A stretch of 64,000 nucleotides of DNA, from NCBI GenBank assembly GCA_007449985.2, contig VIIQ02000709.1, forward strand, positions 124,001 to 188,000. The letters run 5' to 3'. Each line of letters opens with the position of its first letter. The stretch's first letter is position 1. Made by a program: the position numbers and the translations under genes. Source of the DNA: Desmodesmus armatus (taxonomy: Eukaryota > Chlorophyta > Chlorophyceae > Sphaeropleales > Scenedesmaceae). Below the pieces are notes generated by a model that worked only from the letters and a program-made list of their open reading frames with translations, did no database searches and was not told the origin of the DNA. This document shows, one piece after another, positions 22,942-32,415 of this stretch.

Positions 22942-23223
22942 CACGGCAGCAATGGCAGCGGTGACCAGTAGCCCTGACAGCAGCACCACCCCACAGCTGC
23001 AGTCAATGCTCCCATGGCAGCAGTGGCTATGCATCCAGCACGGCTGTAAGCTGCTGTGCATACCGGCCACCTGCTGCATTCCTTGGGAGGCTGAATAGAA
23101 AAGGATGTGTGTGGGTGAGTACTGTGTGTGTTTTAAGGGGTGGCTGGGGATGGGCGATGTCAGGGCAAGGTTTTTAGGCAGCGGAGCTGTCAGGTAATAC
23201 AAATCTCTCAGCTGATGCACCAA
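22749..23223 (-). pseudogene. Counterpart of the left-arm poly-Leu ORF, frameshifted
   Basis: The upper part (HQLRDLYYLT, HSHCCHGSIDCSCG, then a leucine run from (CAG)9 at 22911-22937) is in one frame. The conserved tail (CSGVGQTG, FINVIAACT) is in another. In the left arm both lie in a single frame at 11135-11671. A frameshift in or near the CAG repeat would explain this. Whether the ancestor was coding is itself uncertain. Confidence 0.35.
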
Positions 23224-23869
23224 TGCACTTGGGGGGCTGGCTTCAAGGGTTCACAGAGTGGCATGTGCAGGGGAATAGTGCCCCCACACCGTTGTGTTGT
23301 GGTTTGATGTGTAATGGGTGGCTGTTACTCGTAGTTTTTCTGTCCAAGGTTGACAGAGCGTGCAAGCAACATAGTTGTAATGGCTGGCTCACTGACAGGA
23401 AAGTTTGCACAGCGGTGGTTGATACAATGCGACACCTTGCTGCACTTCTGTGCATGCCTGTGACACCAAGTGGTCTAGTCAACAGCAACTGTTGCCAGCC
23501 AAGTTGGCAGGCTTGCGGCTGCTGCTGCTGCCATGATTAGCTGCTTCTGTTGCAGTTTATTGCTATACTCGGAAACAGCAGCAGCGCTGGCTGCGCACCA
23601 GTTGAAGCCTCACCCACTGACCTCTTCACACTCTCACTCGTTTCTTCCACGTCCCTCACCCATTGCCTGAAACAGTAGATGAAGAGATGGTGTTGCGCGC
23701 TGTGGATGTGAGTTGCTGTGTTGCTGCATGGATATATGTTGTGCATGTGTACAGTCATACCTGCTCCACCTTTGGCCCCTCACTTCGCCACTGCTGCCCC
23801 CCTTGAAAAGGCATTTGTGTGCCTGCCATGTGTGTATGCTTGCCTGCGCGCATGTGTGCGCGCTGAGGC

Positions 23870-24109
23870 ATGCCGGCGGCACATGTGTACGTTTTGAAAC
23901 TGCTTGTGACAGGTGGTGCATGTTACTGCCACCTGGAAGGAAACCTTTTTCCTGCGATCGCCTGCAACTGTTGTGCTGCAGGCGTGTGCCAGCTGTGCAA
24001 GAGTCTGTGCTCAAAACATACCACCGAGGAGGCAGCGAATCACCGCAGTGTCAGCCATAAAGCTGCCACGTTCTTTGGGTGCAAGCAGGTGGGAAGGCCT
24101 GCTGGGTGA
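23870..24109 (+). CDS. 'CAAG'-family exon, right-arm copy (shortened)
   Basis: The frame reads YCHLEGNLFPAIACNCCAAG and ends KAATFFGCKQ before a donor-like GTGGGA. Relative to the left arm it lacks a block of roughly 100 bp but keeps the frame to the donor, whereas the left-arm copy hits a stop. Unknown function. Confidence 0.3.
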   Translation: MPAAHVYVLKLLVTGGACYCHLEGNLFPAIACNCCAAGVCQLCKSLCSKHTTEEAANHRSVSHKAATFFGCKQVGRPAG

Positions 24110-24390
24110 CTGTGTGGCACCCTGCACTGCGCAGTACATGTATGCAGAGCCTCGCTGCTTCTGATTGGTACTGTGCGGGAGGGGGTGGGGGGGGGGGCGG
24201 GGGGGGGGGGCTGATGGCAGGGCCAGTGTGCTGGGAAAGTCAACCTGGTGCGCCCTCTCAGGTCAAACCCGCAGCAGCGCCTGCATTAAGGGCCCGCCTG
24301 CTACTGCATCATGCTTCTGAGTGTGTGTGGTGCGCCAGCACAGCAGCTGCATGCTGTCTGGTCAAGGAGTAGGGACTGGCAGCAGCGGTG

Positions 24391-25002
24391 TCAGCTTTCT
24401 GCTAACTTTTGGCTGTAAGACCTGTTCAGCACGCTTGGGAAGATTCCTTTGTTCTTTGCTACTTGCAGTGGGTGTACATGGGAGTGTTTTTGCTGGTTGT
24501 GGCATGCCAGCACATAGCAATGGAGCAACAGCAGGCTGTGTGTATGCTGACTGCGGCCTTCTTGCAGGTGTCTGTGGTTGCGTTCCAACTTCCTACTAAA
24601 GCCGTACTGAACTACCGCTGGCGAGCAGCACCCTGAGATGCAGCTGCACATCAGGAGTGTACCCCAGCTGACCTGACCAGTACGACAAGGTAAGGCACAA
24701 CCAGGCACGACTGAGCTTTCTTGAGGTGCCATCTGCACATGGCAGCAGCCCCGGTTAGGGGTGACGTGGGGCTGGGTTGGGTTACAGGTTTTGGGAGGGA
24801 TGTTGTGGATCAGTGTGCATGTTGCTGTTGGGCCCTGCAAATGGGTGCTGCGGCAAGGGCACCACTTTCTGCTCAACAAGGGTTGGGTATGCCATGGTAC
24901 TTCCCCAGTAGACAGTGGAGAGCGCACGCCGGGGGGGGGGGGGGGGGCGCGAGCGTAGCACAGTGGCTGTACCTCAACAGCAGCAGCAGGGTCGCTTGTC
25001 AC
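24391..25002 (-). CDS. Putative cysteine-rich ORF (right arm)
   Basis: A 203-codon open frame includes LSTGEVPWHTQPLL and MCSCISGCCSPAVVQYGF. Both segments have left-arm counterparts (ALSTGVVPWHTQPLF at ~9200-9240 and the exon at 9382), but there they are in different frames and probably separate exons. The region between the two conserved segments looks intronic, so the true structure is not resolved. Confidence 0.3.
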   Translation of the reverse strand: MTSDPAAAVEVQPLCYARAPPPPPGVRSPLSTGEVPWHTQPLLSRKWCPCRSTHLQGPTATCTLIHNIPPKTCNPTQPHVTPNRGCCHVQMAPQESSVVPGCALPCRTGQVSWGTLLMCSCISGCCSPAVVQYGFSRKLERNHRHLQEGRSQHTHSLLLLHCYVLACHNQQKHSHVHPLQVAKNKGIFPSVLNRSYSQKLAES

Positions 25003-25049
25003 AGCACGACAAAGGGGCTGCTTGAGGAAACCCCAGGCAATGCAGTGGC

Positions 25050-25118
25050 AGCAGCTGCTGCAGCAGCAAGCGCCAGCACAGCAGCTGCTGCAGCAGCAAG
25101 CGCCAGCACAGCAGCTGC
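25050..25118 (+). repeat. ~30-bp CAG-rich tandem repeat
   Basis: CAGCAGCTGCTGCAGCAGCA plus AGCGCCAGCA occurs twice head to tail. It yields alanine/serine or glutamine runs in all frames. Confidence 0.75.
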
Positions 25119-25669
25119 TGCACTGCTACTGGCACTACGACAGCATCGGCACAGCAGCAAGCGTTGGCAACAGCTCTGCGCGTTGTGTGACTCCAGAAGG
25201 CATGACAAGTATGACACAGTGGACCTGTTGTGCCAAGCAGGACCGTATGTCATGATTACTGTTACTGTTACTGTCGCATGGTTCAGGCTGAGCCTGAACA
25301 CCCCGTAGGGAGCCAACGAGGCTCATGGGGCATCAGCATCATAGAACGCATCTGAATAGACATCGTAGTACTCATTACATACCTATATGCTAAATGATGA
25401 AGTGTGCGACAACTGTATGTGCTGTTGCAGGCTCTGCGTGCAAGCAGTGATGCTAGGTGATCTGAGCCATGAGGGCAGCTGTTGGGCCCAGCAGAAGCCA
25501 CAGTTGAAGTGCTGCGCAGCTGGCTCATATGGTGGTCCTTGTTGCTGGCGGCAGCTAGGGGCCTGTGAGGGAGGGGGCTGAGCGAGCGCTACTGTGGACT
25601 GCCTAGGCATCCGCAAAGCAGTGCAAACGAACACAAATGGATCAACCCCTGACTATGTTAGATGGCTGT

Positions 25670-25822
25670 AAAAAATCTTTAAGCTATGTATAAATTGATA
25701 TTTTAGAATTTCAAAATAAATGAAAAACCAAACTGTATTAGCTTCTAAAGGTATTTACCCAGCTGTAGACCCATTAGATTCAACTTCTACTATGTTACAA
25801 CCTTGGATTTTAGGAGAAAAAC
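25670..25822 (+). other. atpB (fragment): Plastid atpB fragment in nuclear DNA (NUPT)
   Basis: A sharply AT-rich patch in GC-rich surroundings. Positions 25738-25821 encode 28 codons of chloroplast ATP synthase beta subunit in plastid codon usage: [17 protein letters not shown], then [11 protein letters not shown]. The preceding ~65 bases are AT-rich but not atpB coding. ACTGTATTA immediately before GCTTCT suggests a small deletion of the SRNL codons usually found before ASKG. Downstream the frame runs into local nuclear sequence and stops. It sits in the right arm at a point where the left arm is uninterrupted. Non-functional. Confidence 0.9.
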
Positions 25823-26039
25823 CTAAGTGATCAATTGAGCAGGCTGCAGTAGCTGCAGCTGCCAACTAGTGATCTTGTGAGGGTGTTTTTGCAGTCACTG
25901 CCCATCAGCTGGACAGTGACTGCATGCCTGTTTGCAAAGGGCTACGTGTAACCTGTACATGAGTTGGTATGCAGCTGCTGCTGGTGTGTCATAGCACACA
26001 GTGTGTAGCCGCTTGCAGGTCTCTGCAGAAGTGTATATA

Positions 26040-26690
26040 TGTATGGACCTTGTCACCCATGCAGCCAGCAGCTATTCCTATCAACACGCAGGTGTTGGCA
26101 GCTGCAGGTGCCTGTCTGCACATGATCATTCAAAGCAGCAGACTCTGCTATCACGGTGAATCCACAGGGTGCAAGTAGCATTCAATGCGCAGCAAGTCCC
26201 AGGAAGCATGCACGGTTGTGGTGCTCATTTCTGCAATCAAGCAGTAGAGTGCCAGTGTGATCGAGCGAGAACAGCCGTCAGGAGCCCGTAACCGCCCTTT
26301 CCAAGGGTATGGTGGTGTCGAAAGACACCGTTTTGGGTTGGTTGGTCACAAGGACCGGGTGGTGTGAGCGCACCGCCCTCACAACAGCAGCTCCATAGTC
26401 TTGCAGCTGTGCACACTTTGTCGCCATCTTGTACCAACACACAGTAGGCCGCAGGTGTAGGCCCCTCAGTGAGGCCATGTACCCCAAGCTCAAAGAGCCT
26501 AGGACACAGGAAGGACCTAGACCCTTCCCACCCACCAGCACTCCCCTCAGTATGAATGTTTTGGGGCTCAGTGCTGACTGTGGCAACCCTCTGGGGGCCA
26601 TCACAGGACCCGCTGCAAGGGCAACAACAGCAGCAGAGGCACACAGCAGCTGCACTACCTGGGGACTGAAGTCATGCTGGCAATGCACCC
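26040..26690 (-). repeat. Dispersed repeat, copy C
   Basis: Reverse-orientation match to copy A (410-1060). Its inner part (about 25840-26260) matches copy B at 7920-8520 as the outer edge of the inverted-repeat arm. ORFs on the minus strand resemble those in copy A only because the DNA is similar. Confidence 0.75.
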
Positions 26691-26715
26691 TACCTGACTC
26701 TTGATGTGGGCCTGC

Positions 26716-26871
26716 CTACTGGCAGGAAGGACGGCCTACAAGGACATCCTTGTAGGACCGCCTACGAGCAAGGGATGAATCTGAGCGCCACGATGAGCTC
26801 CGCGACAGGCTGTCACCAGCCTCCAGCTGGCGCCAGAAGGCCAGAAGGCTTTCGAACTGTGCAGATGCCAT
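26716..26871 (-). CDS. Short ORF, 51 residues, unknown
   Basis: ATG at 26871 to TAG at 26716: MASAQFESLLAFWRQLEAGD, followed by a serine/arginine-rich stretch (SRSSSWRSDSSLARRRSYKD) and VLVGRPSCQ. The composition is protein-like and the upstream D2 promoter region is close by. It could be a truncated first exon. A perfect inverted repeat CTACAAGGA-CA-TCCTTGTAG (26739-26758) overlaps its 3' end. No paralogue was seen in the window. Confidence 0.35.
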   Translation of the reverse strand: MASAQFESLLAFWRQLEAGDSLSRSSSWRSDSSLARRRSYKDVLVGRPSCQ

Positions 26872-27177
26872 GATAACTTGTAGATCTGGACGAAGAAAAG
26901 TAAGTTGGCTGTATGTTGCAACGATTGTGCGTACTGAGTTATCGTTCCAAGGTTGTCAAGGTTTATAAGCCCTGAGCTCGATTTGGAAATGCCTCAGACT
27001 CAACTCTGAGTCTGAGTTCGAGTTGAGGCACGGTGAGCGCAATCTCAGCCTCTGAGCTCGGGCTCAGAGTTGAGCTTCACCTCCCGCCCAGCCATAAAGG
27101 GCGCTAAGTCCACCCACTCCACAACCATTACCAAACACATTTTCCTATTAGCAACAACCAAACAAACAGTTCCAATC

Positions 27178-27606
27178 ATGACAATCTCGGCCGAGGTCGC
27201 AGAGTTCATGGAGAGCACCCACCCGGTTTGGGGAAGGGCTCCCCGTGAGGCTTCTCAGAGGCGCCGTGCCGGCTTTGTCCCCTACAGCAAGCTGAGGAGG
27301 GCCGAGATTCCCTTCATCATCCGGCAGGTCGATGCCCTCAACAGGGAGGCAGCTGAGGCCATGAGCGACTTCACCCTCACTCGTGCCCAGCTGGCAGCCC
27401 GCTTGCAGTCCGTGGAGGCCAGGGCAGAGCTTCTCGCGCCCTTCATGGCCGAGCTGGACGAGGTGTACAGCCAGATGCAGCAGGAGGTGCAGCAGCTGGA
27501 GCAGCAGTATGCACCACTGCTGGAGCAGCAGGCAGCTGAGGCAGCAGCTGCAGCAGCAGCAAGCAGCCGAGGCCGCTCTGCTGCAGCAGCAGCAGCAAGC
27601 AGCTGA
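27178..27606 (+). CDS. Small coiled-coil protein, D2 copy (possible +1 frame switch)
   Basis: A 142-residue frame, MTISAEVAEFMESTHPVWG. It differs from the D1 copy by three substitutions that I can count in the coding region (T4S, V42I and one silent). The +1 frame again continues beyond the stop to SRFSFAAVAKLVEDWVPSWP and a TAA at 27706, identical to D1. The promoter differs. A hairpin-forming GCCTCAGACTCAACTC...GAGTTGAGGC lies about 150-190 bp upstream of the ATG only here. Function is unknown; two transcribed copies under different promoters are plausible. Confidence 0.6.
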   Translation: MTISAEVAEFMESTHPVWGRAPREASQRRRAGFVPYSKLRRAEIPFIIRQVDALNREAAEAMSDFTLTRAQLAARLQSVEARAELLAPFMAELDEVYSQMQQEVQQLEQQYAPLLEQQAAEAAAAAAASSRGRSAAAAAASS

Positions 27607-27981
27607 GGCAGCTGCAGCTGAGTCCACAGCAGACAGCAGGTTCTCCTTTGCAGCTGTTGCCAAGCTGGTGGAGGACTGGGTGCCCTCGTGGCCCTGGTCC
27701 TACTAAGGCAGCAATGCCTTCAACCTGACTCCGCTCGGGGAGGCAGGCAACAACTCCCACAGCATTCGTGCTAGGGAGGGTAGGGGGGAGGTGATTGAAG
27801 GGGGTTGCATGCTCTGCATGCGGCCTCTATATGTGTCCTCAGGCTTTCAAGCTTGGGACGCAGCGGCCAGACCTTGTGTCTGGCTGCACACACTCCAACC
27901 TTGGTGCAATAGCAAGCAGCGCCTTGGCGCAGCAGCACGCACCTGAACAGGAGGCCAATGCCTATATGGCGTGGCAGCCTA

Positions 27982-28062
27982 ACCCTGGTAGCTCAAATCG
28001 GAAAGAGCAACCTGGCAAGGCCTTGTGCCTGCCAGGGAGATGGCAGGTTCGATAACTGCCCC
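27982..28062 (+). other. tRNA-like Pol III promoter element, D2
   Basis: A-box-like TAGCTCAAATCGG at 27989 and B-box-like GGTTCGATAAC at 28046, with the same downstream tail as in D1. It differs from the D1 element by one substitution in the part aligned (GCCTGCCAGG for GCCTGTCAGG). Confidence 0.5.
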
Positions 28063-28502
28063 AGGTGTCACCAATGACTGCGGTACCCGCAATGGGTGCG
28101 CCAAGCCTTCGGGCTAGCGCTCCAGCATATCAAAAAATACTGGCTCCTTGTGAGCTTTGCCTCCTGCTTTGCCTTCACACCCCTCCTCCCTCGTCACTAG
28201 GCACAGCAGCCCCCAAGGACTGACTTGCAACAGTCTCTGCATGTGCTCTCAACCCTGTGGCTTGTGCCCCTTTGCCACAAAGACATCCCACCCTACTGTC
28301 ATTTCGCTGCGCCTGCTGCTGTCGATCATGCAGGAGCCTCCTCCATTATGTGCAGCCTATCAGTAGCCTACAACACGTGCTGTCATGCTGACACCAGTGT
28401 GTCCCACAACTGAAGGGCCGTGCCACCCTCCCTGAAATGGTGTCTGTTGAACGTCCACGGAAAGCACGTGCCCACCACAACTGATGTCATGCTACCTCCT
28501 CA

Positions 28503-28708
28503 TCATTCTACTTCCTGGTCTGTTCCCTCTCATTCTACTTCCTGGTCTGTTCCCTTGCATTGCAGTCTGCTGGGTGGGCACACTACAGCACCACTGGTGA
28601 CAACTGCAGTTTGGACCCAGCTGTGTGTGTAGACACAGGGAAGCTGTGTGTGAAGGAGTACACAAGGAATACATCATGCTACAGTGTAATACATCATGCT
28701 ACAGTGTA
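28503..28708 (+). repeat. Two short direct repeats in D2
   Basis: CATTCTACTTCCTGGTCTGT (plus TCCCT) occurs twice in tandem at about 28503-28556. ATACATCATGCTACAGTGTA occurs twice in tandem at about 28669-28708. D1 lacks both. Confidence 0.8.
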
Positions 28709-29879
28709 GCTAGCATACTTTACTGCTGCATGCCTGAATGATGTACACGCACAGGTGGCACATCAACTGGCTGCACTGCCGGCCGGGGTGTGTGCTGGGA
28801 AGCCCACTGCAATTGCGCCTGAAGTGGAGCTATTGACAGATCATCTTCAGAGGCTGTGTACCACTCCAAGCATTTCTGCCCCTCAAACCACAACTCCAAT
28901 GGACGCGTGATAGTGAGTTGCTGACTGTCACTGCAACAGCGCTGCTTTGACCCAGCTTCAGCGCTTACATCACCCTCACACGCTGCTGCCGGTGCCCTGC
29001 CAGCCAGCAACCCTCTCAGGCTGTGCTGACTGTTGTCACTGCTGGTACTGCAGCCCGTGCAGCAATGCGCAGCATGGCTGGTTTACTACTCGCCACACCG
29101 CAGCATATTGAACGCCTCATGAACTGACCACTGCACAACAGCAAGCCTCCCCTGTGCCGCACTGCTGCAGGACTCTGCCATCAAGCGCTACGGCATCAAG
29201 CGCCCCTGCTGCTGCCCCTACTGGCATGGTTCGCATCATGGCGTCAATCTTGCACCATCACCTGCAGCAATGGCATGTCACAAGCCACACCAGTCAGCGT
29301 GCATGTCTCCAGGGTAGACAGACACCCCGCCGCAAGCAGCACAAGACAGGTTGCAAAACTGCCTTTTGCACTGCTATGGTCGTAGGCAAGCATTGCGCGC
29401 AGAAACAACCAATCAAGCATGGCTGCGGTCCAGTGGCTGCTGCAGATGCTGGTTACTGCTGCTGTGTGGCATGCCCTGCCCTACCTTGGTGTGACACCAT
29501 TGCCCTGTGCGCATGCGCAGCTGTGACCTCAGGATGCAACCCACCACCACTGGCTCAGGGTGCTGAGGACCTGCAGCAGGGAAGCGCAAAAGAACTTGAT
29601 AGCGCACACTTACTGGTGTTGACGGCGGGCATGTGCAGGATGAATTGCGCAGCAATGCGCACGCTCACTGCAACACTCACTCACTCAGCCTGCAGCTGCT
29701 CTGACGTATGCCTAGGCCTCTGACCCCAGTGCAATAGTGAGCCAAGAGTAGCGTACCAAATGGCGCAGCGCCACCCTACTCCAAAACAAAAGTGCAGTGC
29801 AGTGCAGCACAGTACAGTGCGCAAGGGCCAAGCAGTACGCGGGCCCAGCGTGCCTCTGGTGCGTACCATCAGTGAGTGT

Positions 29880-30160
29880 GTGCCTCACCTGCTTGCAGCT
29901 GACACCCCCTGCAGCCAGCCAACAGCACTGTGACACAGGCGCAGCCGTGTTGGCGTGGTGTGTGGTTAGTGGTCGGCATGTTGAGGTGTACACTGGCAAG
30001 GGGCTGGTGGCTGGGTTGCCGGGCGCTGAATGCTGGACGCTGTGATCAGACGCCGCCGCCTGGGCGCTACCATTGGGCAGAGCATCTGCAAATGGTGTTT
30101 GCGGCATACCCTGCGGCAGAGCAAGTTCAGGCAGTAATGGCAAGGATGGGTCCAGGTGGC
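29880..30160 (-). pseudogene. 'CAAG'-family exon, D2 copy (decayed)
   Basis: The minus strand carries MPPGPILAITA then an in-frame stop, TCSAAGYAAN, matching MPPGFNFTIAACACCAAGFVAH in D1. The downstream part and the donor (CAAGCAG|GTGAGG at 29886-29892 on the plus strand as CCTCACCTGCTTG) are retained in a different frame. Confidence 0.45.
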
Positions 30161-30250
30161 ATGAGCACAGAGACTGCTGAGGGACGCTGCGACCGTTGGC
30201 TGTCAATTACTGCAGTGCCCAGTGCAGATGCCTTGTGGGATCAACCTGCA

Positions 30251-31730
30251 TGTGTGTGCAGATGTTGACAGTTTTCAAGTTGGGATCTGCTAGCATCCCT
30301 GGCAGAGGTGCATGCATGACTAGGCCTCCTCCAAGCTCTGCTCAACGTCCACTGTCACCCTCCCTCTTTACTTGCCTTGCCCCTCCCACCTACAAGTGGG
30401 ACACCATCCACCTTTCATGCACGCCACCCCCACCCTCCCGTCCCCTACCCAGATTCAATAACAATTAGCTTACGAGGCACCCCCCTCCTCATTCTAGCTG
30501 CTGGGGACGTGCAACTGATGTCAGCACACGCGGGCGGTTTTTTTGGTGCGCAGAGGCGCACTGACAGCACGGCATGCGTTGCCCCAAGTGCCCTGCTGCT
30601 GCTGCTGCCACGTTTGACTGTGCAGAACCAAGCACCCCTGGTACACACCGCAGCCTGCAACCCAGCACAACTACAGCCAATTCGCTGTGTTATTCTGCGT
30701 GTCCACCTCTGCAGCAACACCCCAGCACCCAGCAAAAGCAAAGTTGCACACCCACCATGAACTGCAGCCCCACCTCCAGCTGCTGCATTTCACTGCGCAA
30801 GCCTGCCTTGGGGAGCAACTCAGGTTGGCAATTGCTGGAGCTGCCAATGCTGCTGCTGCATGCCATGCTTCAACAAACCACCACTGTGCGCAGTCACCGT
30901 GCAGGCTCAACATCAGCAGTCTGCGCAGGCACAGCAGCAGGACAGAGCAGCAGTGGCAGCACTGGTGTGAACTACCCCTGTGGACCTGCATTGCTGCAAA
31001 GCCGCCCCCTGCAGCTCCGTCTACACAGCAAAGCACGTTGATTGCTGAGCAAGCCAGCAGTGTTGGTACAAAGATTCACAGCAGTCACTGCAGGCGGTGG
31101 GCCAGCAGTTGCGCGGTCAGCAACACCAGCCGCTTCTATGAGAGCTGCCTGCTGGTGCTGCCAGCCAGGGCGCCAGGGTGTCTGAATCACACATGAGGTC
31201 ACGGCATGCATGATGCAGGCATTGCATGCAGCATGACCTGTATCCTGTGGGATACTGACATCGATGCTGTACTTCTGGAAAGCCACAGTAGCAAACCAGT
31301 GAACAAGTGCCCAGTGGGTGACTGGGAGGGATGCATGTGCAAGAGTACTCACAATCTGAATGTGCTTATGTCCTGGGCGTGGGGTGGACGTCAGGCTGAC
31401 CGGCTGCAACTGCTTCACCCAGGTTGCTGTGGTGCTGCTGAGCATCCATGACAGAAGATGCTCCTGGCGCCTTGTCGGACTGCAGCATGTGCAGACCAGC
31501 AACACATCCACACCGCTGCACCCTTTCTATCTTGCTTTGTGGCCTTTGGTGCACGAGCTGCATTATTAAATTCTGGGACCACCCGATATTTGAACCCTCA
31601 ACTAGCTGTGTGCTGCTGTGTGTTGCAATAGCAGCTTCCAAGTGGTTGTCACAACCCACGAGGCTTATAATCCTGCAATTGCCAGTTGCTTTCAGCTTGA
31701 TTGACAGATATCGTACAGGTTGTCATGTTT
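30251..31730. other. No firm gene; scattered open segments
   Basis: Overlapping frames on both strands at 30574-31200 and 30972-31511 show no paralogue, motif or consistent splice pattern. TCTTTC/CACCCCCACCCTCCC stretches near 30420 are pyrimidine-rich. I see nothing that supports a call. Confidence 0.45.
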
Positions 31731-31734
31731 AGTC

Positions 31735-31942
31735 AGTGCAAGACAGCACCTCGTTCATTGGAAGTTGAACTCCATTGGCGGAACCCTTGCATGCGCAAAT
31801 CAAAGGCAATTTACTGTAGTGCCCCATCTAGTCTCGGGGGTCATCAGCGGACCATCAGTCAAGATATGCACATCTGATCTGCTGGTAGATCTTGATCTAC
31901 GAAAGTCACAAGTTCCAGGCAGTGTGATGTTTGTGCATGCTC
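31735..31942 (+). CDS. Putative exon, unknown
   Basis: The open frame VHWKLNSIGGTLACANQRQF, then FTVVPHLVSGVISGPSVKIC and VDLDLRKSQVPGSVMFVHA, ends at a strong donor GTAAGT (31943). Its composition is unlike the CAG-rich neighbours and looks genuinely protein-coding. I could not place the adjoining exons. It lies upstream of the PSMD5-like fragments but does not match any exon of the intact PSMD5-like gene. Confidence 0.4.
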
Positions 31943-32189
31943 CGTAAGTTACACCTTATCGCCTTTGCTTGGAGACAGAAGAGCTACCATGCCTTGGGGC
32001 TTCCTGTTTTGTTTGCTTGACTGGCACTGCTGTAGCAATTGCCTTGCATGCTGCATAGCAGACGTCCCAAGCCAAGCAGCTGCTGGACACTGACTGCATG
32101 GTTCTGAGGGGTGCTGGGTGTGACAATCCAGTTCAAGCCAGCAACTCAGGTCCTGTTGCCTGCCTGCCTGCCTCCTCACAGGAACCACA

Positions 32190-32358
32190 ATGACGGGTGC
32201 AGCTGGGAAGGTATGTAGGGCACTGTTGCTCTGCAATTGTGGCAAACCCAGCCAGCCCCCTTGTTCAATCTGCCAGCAGCTCACCAGCTGGCGAGCCGTG
32301 AAATTGCATATGAGGGGGCGGTGTCATGCAGCATGTGCATTTGACCGGGTTGCTTCAG

Positions 32359-32389
<31 letters not shown>

Positions 32390-32415
32390 CACCCTTGCAG
32401 ACCTGAGGCAGGCAG
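32190..32415 (+). CDS. Putative exon with a C2HC-like finger pattern
   Basis: The open frame includes CSICQQLTSWRAVKLHMRGR then C, giving C-x2-C-x11-H-x4-C, compatible with a C2HC zinc knuckle. It runs on into a (CAG)n serine stretch. The 3' end, DLRQAG before GTGAGC, resembles the end of exon 4 of the PSMD5-like gene, so this may be a composite or rearranged exon. Confidence 0.3.

Larger units (their letters stand above)
20200..26260 (-). repeat. Right arm of the ~6 kb inverted duplication
   Basis: This is the reverse counterpart of 7905-14030. Differences include one unit of the 28-bp repeat rather than five, a deletion in the CAAG-family block, and a plastid-derived insertion at about 25670-25822 that interrupts sequence contiguous in the left arm near 8520-8545. 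Confidence 0.85.
27030..30250 (+). repeat. Segmental duplication unit D2
   Basis: Direct copy of D1 (16600-19660), following the right arm of the inverted duplication. The coding region and 3' flank (27178-28140) are nearly identical to D1. The rest shows many indels, including two D2-specific tandem repeats. Confidence 0.85.

Noticed and set aside
30972..31511. 179-codon minus-strand ORF
   Set aside because: No paralogue or motif, overlapping plus-strand frames of equal quality, no clear promoter or splice pattern.
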